From Acidimicrobiia bacterium (GTDB lineage: Bacteria; Actinomycetota; Acidimicrobiia; IMCC26256; JAENVU01), in contig JAENVU010000463.1 of NCBI GenBank assembly GCA_016650415.1, positions 1-5,021 of the forward strand: a DNA stretch of 5,021 bases, written 5' to 3'. Below the pieces are notes generated by a model, which was given only the letters and a program-made list of their open reading frames with translations, searched no databases and was not told the origin of the DNA. A program made the position numbers and the translations under genes. Shown here in pieces: positions 1-5,021 of this stretch (positions are counted from its first letter, which is position 1; every line of letters starts with the position of its first letter).

Positions 1-141
1 CAGGCGCGCGGGTCCGCGGAAGGCCCACTCCATCGGTACTTGCTGATCGAGGAGCATGCCGATGACGAGCGCCAGGGGGTCGTCGACGAGCAATGCATCG
101 GCATCGGGATCGCCGGTGATGGGGAACGTCGCACGGGCCAT
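1..141 (-). CDS. HhH-GPD-type base-excision DNA repair protein, N-terminal part (3' end cut by window edge)
   Basis: The 47 visible codons start MARATFPITGDPDADALL and run on through GMLLDQQVPMEWAFRGP. The DxxADxLLxxDPLALxIGMLLDQQVPMEWAFxGP pattern is the characteristic N-terminus of the short (about 200-residue) actinobacterial HhH-GPD proteins annotated as base-excision DNA repair glycosylases. These are cytoplasmic enzymes of the endonuclease III/AlkA superfamily. The helix-hairpin-helix and catalytic Asp region would lie past the left edge and cannot be checked. ATG at 141..139 is chosen because the family's conserved N-terminus begins right after it, and no better start lies upstream, where a strong hairpin occupies 159..193. 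No Shine-Dalgarno sequence precedes it, while a TANNNT hexamer lies 6 bases upstream, so translation may be leaderless. The gene is co-directional with the upstream giant gene but seems unrelated in function. The family call rests on recalled family sequence, not a search. Confidence 0.88.
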   Translation of the reverse strand, partial: MARATFPITGDPDADALLVDDPLALVIGMLLDQQVPMEWAFRGPARL

Positions 142-147
142 CGGGCC

Positions 148-153
148 AGCGTA
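148..153 (-). promoter_or_regulatory. Putative -10 hexamer (TACGCT) for a leaderless repair-gene transcript
   Basis: On the minus strand TACGCT matches the actinobacterial -10 consensus TANNNT and is followed by exactly 6 bases (GGCCCG) before the A of the repair-gene ATG. This is the usual spacing from -10 to the transcription start, so the transcript could start at the ATG itself. The lack of a ribosome-binding site in the 142..158 stretch agrees with this. The -35 position would fall inside the GC-rich hairpin at about 171..176, where nothing resembles TTGACA. TANNNT is also a weak motif that occurs by chance, so this is suggestive only. Confidence 0.4.
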
Positions 154-158
154 CGCGC

Positions 159-193
159 GAGTGGGTCCCGGCCGCCTCGGCCGGGACCCACTC
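159..193 (-). terminator. Perfect 16-bp GC-rich hairpin, probable intrinsic terminator of the giant modular gene
   Basis: Positions 159..174 (gagtgggtcccggccg) and 178..193 (cggccgggacccactc) are exact reverse complements separated by a 3-base loop; 13 of the 16 pairs are G-C. A second short pairing, 155..158 with 198..201, could lengthen the base across a bulge. The stem begins 15 bases after the TGA at 211..209, the expected place for a terminator of that gene. No T-run follows on either strand, which is common for high-G+C actinobacterial terminators. The stem ends only 17 bases before the next start codon, so it could also affect expression of the repair gene if read-through occurs. Confidence 0.75.
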
Positions 194-208
194 CGACGCG
201 CGCTCGAA

Positions 209-1789
209 TCAGGCGAAGTTGATCACCAGTTGCGGAGCGTTGGCGCCCTGGCGGCTGGAGAACGCTACGAGGTCGCTTCCCGCCCCGGTCAGCGTGAAGC
301 TGTATTGACCACTTGCGGTCACCAACGGCGTGACGTCGAACACGACCCACTTGCCGAGCGTCGCGGCCTGACTCGTACCGATCGCGGATCCCATGGTGGC
401 CGGACGGTTGTTCCAGGTGAGGCCGTTCTCGGTCCAAGTCGCGTTCGCGGTCTGGAACAACGAACCGGTCGTCGGGCTCGGATCGGTCACGTACAAGCGC
501 ACCTGGGCGGAGACCGGCACGGCCGGCAGCGCACCGACCGAGAAGCGGAAGAACGGTTGGTAGGTCCCACCATTGAAGCCGCTCGTCTGACCGGCCTGGA
601 TGGTGCTCTGGGTGCCGTAGTTCGAGTTCGCCGAACTCGACCGGGCATAGGTATCCGCGGCCGCGGTCACGGTAACCGGGGGAACGATCACGTTGATGAC
701 CTGCGTCACCGTGTTGGACCCGTTCGCGTTGGTCACCGTCAACGACGCCGTGTATTGACCCAAGGCGCTGTAGGTGTGCGAGGGGTTGGCTGCCGTCGAT
801 GTCGGGCTGCCATCACCGAAGTTCCACACGCGGCTCGTGACCGAGCCGAACGTCGTGTCGGTGAACTGCACCGGTAAGGGTGCGCCCCCGCTCGTATGCG
901 TCGCCGTGAACGCCGCGTTCGGCGGTCCGTTGACGATGTCGAACACGAAGACCGCGTACTTCATCGGGTCGTCCGGCGCCCGGAAGTCGTAGCCGTCCGA
1001 GACGAAGAGCTGACCGTCGATGTACTCGACCGCACGGGAGTCGAGGATCCCGAACGGGCGGAGGTCGATGTTCCACCCAGGGACCAGCGTGTTGGTGGCC
1101 GCGTCGATGAGGATCAACCGCTGGGTGGTGGTCACGGCGATGATGTACTTGCCGTCCGGCGAGTACGTCATACCCGTGATGCCACCGGGGACGGAACCCC
1201 CGACCGTGATCGGCGTGCCAAGCGTGTTGGTCGCGTAGTCGTACGGGGTGACGAATCCGCCGTGGGCGAAGAACAGGCCCACACCCGGACGCCATCCGGC
1301 GCCCGTCGGGTCGGTCCCTTCGGGAAGCGCCTGGTACGACTCGACCTGGAACCGTCCGGCCGCGTCCCGCTTCAGGCGGTAGATCGCCGGGTCGTACGGC
1401 GGCTGCGACGTGCCCGGGGTGCTCGAGCAGCAGTTGCCCGACAGCTCGTAGAGCGCGTCGTTGGTGGCGTCATAGGCGAGCGACTCGAAGTCGTCCGACC
1501 GGGTCGGGCCGGCGGGGCTTCCCACGCCGCCCGGCGGGAGGGCGTTCGAGAACTCGCTCCGCTGAAGCGCCCGGCGCACGGTGCTCGCGGTGGCATCCAC
1601 CTCGAACACCCGGTCGCCGTTGTCGTCGGACAACCACAGTGCGTCGTCCTGCGGCACGTAGGCCGACCCCTCGAGGTCGAACGCCCGGATCGCCGGGTTG
1701 GTGCCCGAGAAGGTCGACGTCGTGTAGAAGCGACTCCGGGCCAGACCGGGCGATGCCGGCATCGGCAGTGAGCCCGCGGTAGCGGCCCC
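209..1789 (-). repeat. Protein module C: complete propeller, single PKD, C-terminal DNRLRE
   Basis: The last module. After a linker resembling that of B (LPMPASPGLARSRFYTTSTF), the propeller runs to about 926. Its opening blade reads LEGSAYVPQDDALWLSDDNG, close to the EG-x-AY and SDDNGDR pattern of esterase-like phytase or SdiA-regulated propellers. It also has DFESLAYD, LSGNCCSST, VESYQALPEGTDP, GMTYSPDGKYI and YAVFVFDI. Only one PKD domain follows (925..683); it has VWNFGDG and PSHTYS but Arg (SRVW) where the others have Trp or keep TSW. The DNRLRE domain (682..212) runs from PVTVTAAADTYARS to SSRQGANAPQLVINFA and then stops. Module C is about 80 residues shorter than B, the size of the missing PKD. 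Confidence 0.88.
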
Positions 1790-4700
1790 GTACGAGACGA
1801 CGAGCTGAGGTGCGTTCGCACCCTCCCGGCTCGAGAACGCCACGAGGTCGCTGCTCCCCTTGGTGAGGGTGAATCCGTACTGGCCCGCACCGATGACCGT
1901 TGAGGTCACGTCGAACTCGACCCACTGGCCGGCCGCGGCGTTGCGGCTGTTGCCGATCGAGTTGCCGGTGGTTCCCGGCCGGTTGTTGTAGGTGGTGCCG
2001 GTCTCGCTCCAGTTCGTGGTCGAGGTGCGGTACAGCGTGCCGCTGGTCGCGCTCGGGTCGGTCACGAACAGCCGGAGCGTGGCCGAGACGGGGGTCGCCG
2101 GCAACGAGCCCACCGAGAACCGCAGGTACGGAAGGTAGGTGGCGCGGTTCCGGCCGGTGGTCCGGTAGCCCTGGAGATCCGCGGCCGTCCCGTAGTTGGA
2201 GTTCGCCGAGTTGGACCGCACGTAGGTGTCGGCGACCGGTGTGAAGGTGGTCGGCAGGACCGCCACGTTCACGTAGTCGGTGCGGATGCGGGTGTTGGTA
2301 CCGCTGGGGCTCGTCACCGTGAGCTTCACCGTGTACTTGCCGTTGGTCGTGTAGACGTGCGACGGGCTCTGCTCGGTGGACGTGGTGCCGTCACCGAAGT
2401 CCCATGCCCAGCCGGTGACGCCACCGACGCTCTTGTCGGTGAAGTCGATCGCGAGCGGCGCACCACCGGTCGGGGTGGTGGACGCGAACTTCGCGTTGAG
2501 CAGCGGCGGGTTGACGGCGACGTTGATCAGGTCGGCCTGGGTGACGCTGGCCGTTCCTTGGTCGTTCGTGACGGTCAGCGTCACGGTGTACAGACCGGCG
2601 AAGCTGTAGGTGTGGGTCGGTCGGGCGTCGGTGGACGTGGCCCCGTCACCGAAGTTCCAGATCCACGAGGTCGGAACCCCGGTACTGCGGTCGATGAACG
2701 TGGCCGCCACGGGAGCGGTCCCGGAGGTCGGTGTCACCGTGAAGCCTGCGACGGGGGCGCCGGTGCCGTCGACGAAGTCGAACACGAACACCGCGTAGCG
2801 CAGCGGGTCGCCCACCGGCCGGAGACCACCGTCGGCGACGAAGAGCTGGTCGCCGACGATCGAGACGCCACGGGGATCCACGAAGCCGTAGCCGGTGAGA
2901 TCGAAGGCCCACCCGGGCACTTGGGTCCAGGTCGCGGTGCTGATCCGGTAGAGGACATTCAGGTGCGTCGTGGCCAACAGGTCCTGGCCGTCGGCGCTGA
3001 AGTCCATCCCACTGAGGGCTGTGTCGACGCCCGGGATGACGATCGACGTACCGATGGTGTTCGTCGCGTAGTCGTACGGGTAGATCGTCTGGCCCTTGCC
3101 GAAGTACAGCCCGACGCCGGGACGCACGGCGCCCGCGACGGGGTCGGTCCCCGCGGGGAGTGCCTGATACGACTCGACTTGGAAGGCACCGTTGCCCCCA
3201 CGGACCATGCGGAAGACGCTCGGGTCCAGCCCGGTGGCCGTGCAGCAGTTGCGGGAGAAGACGTAGAGCACGTCTGCGGTCCGGTCGTAGGTCACCGCGG
3301 CGAGCGAGTCGCTGCGGGTGGTCCCGGCCGGAGCACCGGCCCCGCCCACGGGCAGGGCGTTGGTGAAGTCGGCGGTCGGAACGACCCGGCGGAGCGCGTT
3401 GGTCGCGGCGTCGGTCTCGTAGAGCTTGGTCCCGTCGACGAGCCACACCGCGTTGTCACCGGCGACGTAGGCCGTGCCGCCACCACCGGTGGCGGAGGTC
3501 GCCGTCCCCGCGAAGGGCGAGGTCGTGAACTGGTGGTTCAGGCGAAGCCCTATGTGCGATGGGTTGGGCAGGCCCGACGACGGCGCCAGGTTCGGGAACG
3601 TGAGAACCAGTTGCGGCGCGTTGGCGCCCTCACGACTGGAGAACGCCACGGTGTCGGAGTTCCCGTTCGTGAGGGTGAAGCCGTAGTTGCCGGCCGCCGC
3701 CACCTGGGTGGAGACGTCGAACTCGACCCACTGGCCGAGCGCCGCGGCCTTGCTGGCTGCGATCTGGGCACCGCTCGTGGACGGGCGGTTGTTCCACGTG
3801 GTCGACGTTTCGGACCACGTGGCGTTGGAGGTCGCGTACAGGCCGCCGGTGGCGGTGCTGGCGTCGGTCACGTAGAGGCGCAGCGTCGCGCTCGCGGGCG
3901 TCGCCGGGAGGGCGGGCACCGTGAAGCGGACGTAGGGCTGATAGGTGGTGTTGCCCTGTCGGCGACCCTGGATCGTGGTCTGGGTGCCGAAGTTCGAGTT
4001 GCTCGAGTCCGAGCGCACATAGGTGTCGGCCGTGGCGGTCACGGTCACCGGCGCAGTCGAGACGTGGACGAGGTCCGAGCGCACGCGGGTGTTCGAACCA
4101 CCGCTGTTGGTCGCGGTCAGCGAGACCGCGTAGCTCCCGGCCGTGGTGTAAACGTGCGACGGGTTCTGCTCGGTCGACGTGGTGCCGTCCCCGAAGTCCC
4201 ACGCCCAACTCGTCGGTGCGTTGACGCTGGTGTCGGTGAAGGCGACGTTGACAGGAGCAGTGCCCGCCGTCGGCGTCGCAGTGAAGGAGGCGATCGGAGT
4301 ATGGGCGGCGACGGTGACCAGGTCGGTCTTGGTCGACGTGTCGTTCCCGACCGTGTTCGAGACCGTGAGGCTCACGGTGAAGGTGCCCGCGGTCGAATAC
4401 GTGTGTGAGGGACTCGCGAGGTTCGAGGTCGATCCGTCGCCGAAGTCCCACGCCCAGCTGGTCGGGCCACCGGCACTCTGGTCGGTGAACTGCACCGGCA
4501 GTGGGAACGAGCCGGAGGTCGGCGCCGCACTGAACGCGGCGGTGGGCTGGACCGAGAGGTCGGCCACGTCGAAGACGAACACGGCCCGGCGCAGCGGGTC
4601 GCCGGCGGGGCGAGTGCCGCCATCGGAGACGTAGATCTGGTCGCCGACCGTCTCGATGGCGCGCGGGTCGAGGACACCGAAGGGTGTGAGATCGAAGGTC

Positions 4701-5021
4701 CACGCGGGTTCCACGGTCCAGGTCGCCGTGCTGATCCGGTACAGCTTCACGCTGTTCGGCGCCGGGCTCACGCCCGCCACGAACGTGGTTGCGTACAGGT
4801 GGGCACCGTCGGCCGAGAAGGTCATGCCGCCGACGCCGGCGTCGATGCCGGGAATCGTGATCGTGGCGCCGACCGTGTTGGTGTCGTAGTCGTACGAGTT
4901 GATCGTCTTGCCCTTACCGAAGAACAGCCCGGTTCCGGCTTTCCAACCGGCGGCCTTCGGGTCGGTACCGGCGGGGAGGGCCTGGTACGACTCGACCTGG
5001 AAGGCGCCCGCGAGGTCGCGC
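209..5021 (-). CDS. Giant modular extracellular protein: (beta-propeller - PKD - DNRLRE/CBM96-like) repeated three times; 5' end cut by window edge
   Basis: One frame is open from the window edge (first full codon 5020..5018) to the TGA at 211..209, giving 1603 visible residues. The ATG at 4825 is internal: the 65 codons before it match the same propeller region of modules B and C (FQVESYQALPAGTDP, YDYDTNT), so the true start is outside. In visible-residue numbers the domain order is: propeller A 1-153 (partial), PKD 159-238 and 241-321, DNRLRE 324-475; propeller B 485-752, PKD 754-836 and 839-920, DNRLRE 922-1077; propeller C 1084-1365, PKD 1366-1446, DNRLRE 1447-1603. PKD domains show W-x-W-[DN]-FGDG and P-[ST]-HxY; DNRLRE domains show ADTY-x-RS, ATLRL-[YF]-VTD, NNRP and SSREGANAPQLV. 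All are typical of secreted proteins; PKD domains act as spacers and DNRLRE/CBM96 domains are linked to carbohydrate binding. The protein stops at the last DNRLRE strand, with no LPXTG, transmembrane or other sorting tail. Catalytic activity is not evident. Surface adhesion or glycan binding is inference. Confidence 0.93.
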   Translation of the reverse strand, partial: RDLAGAFQVESYQALPAGTDPKAAGWKAGTGLFFGKGKTINSYDYDTNTVGATITIPGIDAGVGGMTFSADGAHLYATTFVAGVSPAPNSVKLYRISTATWTVEPAWTFDLTPFGVLDPRAIETVGDQIYVSDGGTRPAGDPLRRAVFVFDVADLSVQPTAAFSAAPTSGSFPLPVQFTDQSAGGPTSWAWDFGDGSTSNLASPSHTYSTAGTFTVSLTVSNTVGNDTSTKTDLVTVAAHTPIASFTATPTAGTAPVNVAFTDTSVNAPTSWAWDFGDGTTSTEQNPSHVYTTAGSYAVSLTATNSGGSNTRVRSDLVHVSTAPVTVTATADTYVRSDSSNSNFGTQTTIQGRRQGNTTYQPYVRFTVPALPATPASATLRLYVTDASTATGGLYATSNATWSETSTTWNNRPSTSGAQIAASKAAALGQWVEFDVSTQVAAAGNYGFTLTNGNSDTVAFSSREGANAPQLVLTFPNLAPSSGLPNPSHIGLRLNHQFTTSPFAGTATSATGGGGTAYVAGDNAVWLVDGTKLYETDAATNALRRVVPTADFTNALPVGGAGAPAGTTRSDSLAAVTYDRTADVLYVFSRNCCTATGLDPSVFRMVRGGNGAFQVESYQALPAGTDPVAGAVRPGVGLYFGKGQTIYPYDYATNTIGTSIVIPGVDTALSGMDFSADGQDLLATTHLNVLYRISTATWTQVPGWAFDLTGYGFVDPRGVSIVGDQLFVADGGLRPVGDPLRYAVFVFDFVDGTGAPVAGFTVTPTSGTAPVAATFIDRSTGVPTSWIWNFGDGATSTDARPTHTYSFAGLYTVTLTVTNDQGTASVTQADLINVAVNPPLLNAKFASTTPTGGAPLAIDFTDKSVGGVTGWAWDFGDGTTSTEQSPSHVYTTNGKYTVKLTVTSPSGTNTRIRTDYVNVAVLPTTFTPVADTYVRSNSANSNYGTAADLQGYRTTGRNRATYLPYLRFSVGSLPATPVSATLRLFVTDPSATSGTLYRTSTTNWSETGTTYNNRPGTTGNSIGNSRNAAAGQWVEFDVTSTVIGAGQYGFTLTKGSSDLVAFSSREGANAPQLVVSYGAATAGSLPMPASPGLARSRFYTTSTFSGTNPAIRAFDLEGSAYVPQDDALWLSDDNGDRVFEVDATASTVRRALQRSEFSNALPPGGVGSPAGPTRSDDFESLAYDATNDALYELSGNCCSSTPGTSQPPYDPAIYRLKRDAAGRFQVESYQALPEGTDPTGAGWRPGVGLFFAHGGFVTPYDYATNTLGTPITVGGSVPGGITGMTYSPDGKYIIAVTTTQRLILIDAATNTLVPGWNIDLRPFGILDSRAVEYIDGQLFVSDGYDFRAPDDPMKYAVFVFDIVNGPPNAAFTATHTSGGAPLPVQFTDTTFGSVTSRVWNFGDGSPTSTAANPSHTYSALGQYTASLTVTNANGSNTVTQVINVIVPPVTVTAAADTYARSSSANSNYGTQSTIQAGQTSGFNGGTYQPFFRFSVGALPAVPVSAQVRLYVTDPSPTTGSLFQTANATWTENGLTWNNRPATMGSAIGTSQAATLGKWVVFDVTPLVTASGQYSFTLTGAGSDLVAFSSRQGANAPQLVINFA
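1790..3595 (-). repeat. Protein module B: complete propeller, PKD, PKD, DNRLRE
   Basis: The middle module, visible in full. A short linker (3595..3479, ending in four glycines) leads to the propeller (about 3475..2768). The propeller has an adjacent cysteine pair (FSRNCCTATG), the anchors VESYQALPAGTDP, YDYATNT and MDFSADGQD, and closes with YAVFVFDF. First PKD domain: 2761..2513 (WIWNFGDG, PTHTYS). Second PKD domain: 2506..2261 (GWAWDFGDGTTSTEQ, PSHVYT, RIRTDYVNV). DNRLRE domain: 2257..1790 (VADTYVRSNSANSNYG, ATLRLFVTD, YNNRP, SSREGANAPQLVV). The fold recalls NHL/YncE-like or esterase-like phytase propellers, but no enzyme family was recognised. The first blade has lost acidic residues that are present in module C. 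Confidence 0.88.
2349..2410 (-). repeat. In-frame 62-bp near-identical repeat, copy 1 (second PKD of module B)
   Basis: This stretch matches 4146..4207 at 57 of 62 positions with no gap, 1797 bases (599 codons) apart. Both encode the PKD core WAWDFGDGTTSTEQ-[SN]-PSHVYT. Four of the five differences are silent and one changes Ser (AGC) to Asn (AAC). It shows that the second PKD domains of modules A and B are direct duplicates. Confidence 0.8.
3596..5021 (-). repeat. Protein module A: partial propeller, PKD, PKD, DNRLRE
   Basis: The most N-terminal visible module. Its propeller part (5021..4562) starts mid-domain at RDLAGAFQVESYQ and includes YRISTATW, DPRAIETVGDQIYVSDGG and AVFVFD, each with a counterpart in modules B and C. 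First PKD domain: 4546..4307, with SWAWDFGDG and PSHTYS. Second PKD domain: 4300..4058, with SWAWDFGDGTTSTEQNPSHVY, followed by the R-x-R-S-D-L tail. DNRLRE domain: 4051..3596, from PVTVTATADTYVRS to SSREGANAPQLVLTF, with two conserved aromatic stretches (ATWSET and TTWNNRP). The part of the propeller that would carry the CC pair lies beyond the edge. Domain borders are estimates from alignment between the modules. Confidence 0.85.
4146..4207 (-). repeat. In-frame 62-bp near-identical repeat, copy 2 (second PKD of module A)
   Basis: Partner of 2349..2410, with 57 of 62 identical bases in the same codon register. It lies over the FGDG core of the second PKD domain of module A. Homology of this length at matching positions is a possible substrate for recombination that would add or remove exactly one module while keeping the frame. 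Confidence 0.8.

Noticed and set aside
485..1675. An enzyme active site such as phytase, esterase or glycosidase in the propellers
   Set aside because: Only loose blade signatures are visible and they are not conserved between modules B and C, so no catalytic function is assigned.
56..1771. Plus-strand open frames of 273 and 291 codons (56..877 and 896..1771)
   Set aside because: They lie opposite the repair gene, the terminator and module C, are Arg-rich with no family features, and are shadow frames of the minus-strand gene.
2357..4408. A 683-codon open frame on the plus strand, antisense to modules A and B
   Set aside because: Its translation is Arg/Gly/Val-rich with no recognisable domain, and it mirrors the codon bias of the minus-strand gene. 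Long antisense frames are expected opposite high-G+C coding sequence, and here the PKD and DNRLRE motifs prove the minus strand is coding.
813..4703. Arg/His-rich minus-strand frames in other registers (for example 2646..3446, 3630..4703, 813..1295)
   Set aside because: They overlap the giant gene in alternative frames, contain no domain motifs and do not repeat as meaningful protein. They are frame-shifted reads of the same repeats.
4823..4825. ATG at 4825 as the start of the giant gene
   Set aside because: The upstream frame is open to the window edge and encodes propeller sequence homologous to modules B and C. The aligned Met in GMTF/GMDF/GMTY is a conserved internal residue.
209..5021. 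Regularly spaced DNA repeats as a possible CRISPR array or mobile-element repeats
   Set aside because: The repeats are about 1.8 kb apart, in frame and diverged mainly at silent positions, so they reflect duplicated protein modules. There are no short direct repeats with unique spacers, no transposase and no terminal inverted repeats.

Overview
The window is G+C-rich (roughly two thirds G+C by eye), with C/G-ending codons and a minus-strand DNA-glycosylase start of a type seen in Actinobacteria. Together with the DNRLRE/CBM96-type domains, this points to an actinobacterium. An Acidimicrobiia or Ilumatobacter-like source would fit, but that level is inference only. Both real genes read on the minus strand.

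Positions 5021 down to 209 are one uninterrupted reading frame, open at the right edge of the window. At least 1603 residues of a very large, probably secreted modular protein are visible. It consists of three tandem copies of a composite module: a beta-propeller-like domain of about 240 to 280 residues, then one or two PKD domains, then a DNRLRE (CBM96-like) beta-sandwich. Module A (5021..3596, 5' part missing) and module B (3595..1790) each carry two PKD domains. Module C (1789..209) has one PKD domain and ends the protein without an anchor or sorting signal. The repeat period is about 606 to 611 residues. The N-terminus, signal peptide, promoter and any further modules lie beyond position 5021.

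Positions 142..208 are the intergenic stretch. It holds a perfect 16-bp GC-rich stem with a 3-nt loop 15 bases after the stop codon, probably an intrinsic terminator without a U-tract. A TANNNT -10-like hexamer lies exactly 6 bases before the next ATG.

Positions 141..1 are the first 47 codons of an HhH-GPD-type base-excision DNA repair protein, cut by the left edge. The absence of a Shine-Dalgarno sequence and the -10 position suggest a leaderless transcript. The two genes look functionally unrelated: one is an extracellular adhesin or binding protein, the other a cytoplasmic repair enzyme. The hairpin between them probably separates their transcription.

No RNA gene, CRISPR array, mobile element or phage gene was seen. 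The most unusual content is the propeller-PKD-DNRLRE module repeated as a unit, with a lone adjacent-cysteine pair in each complete propeller.
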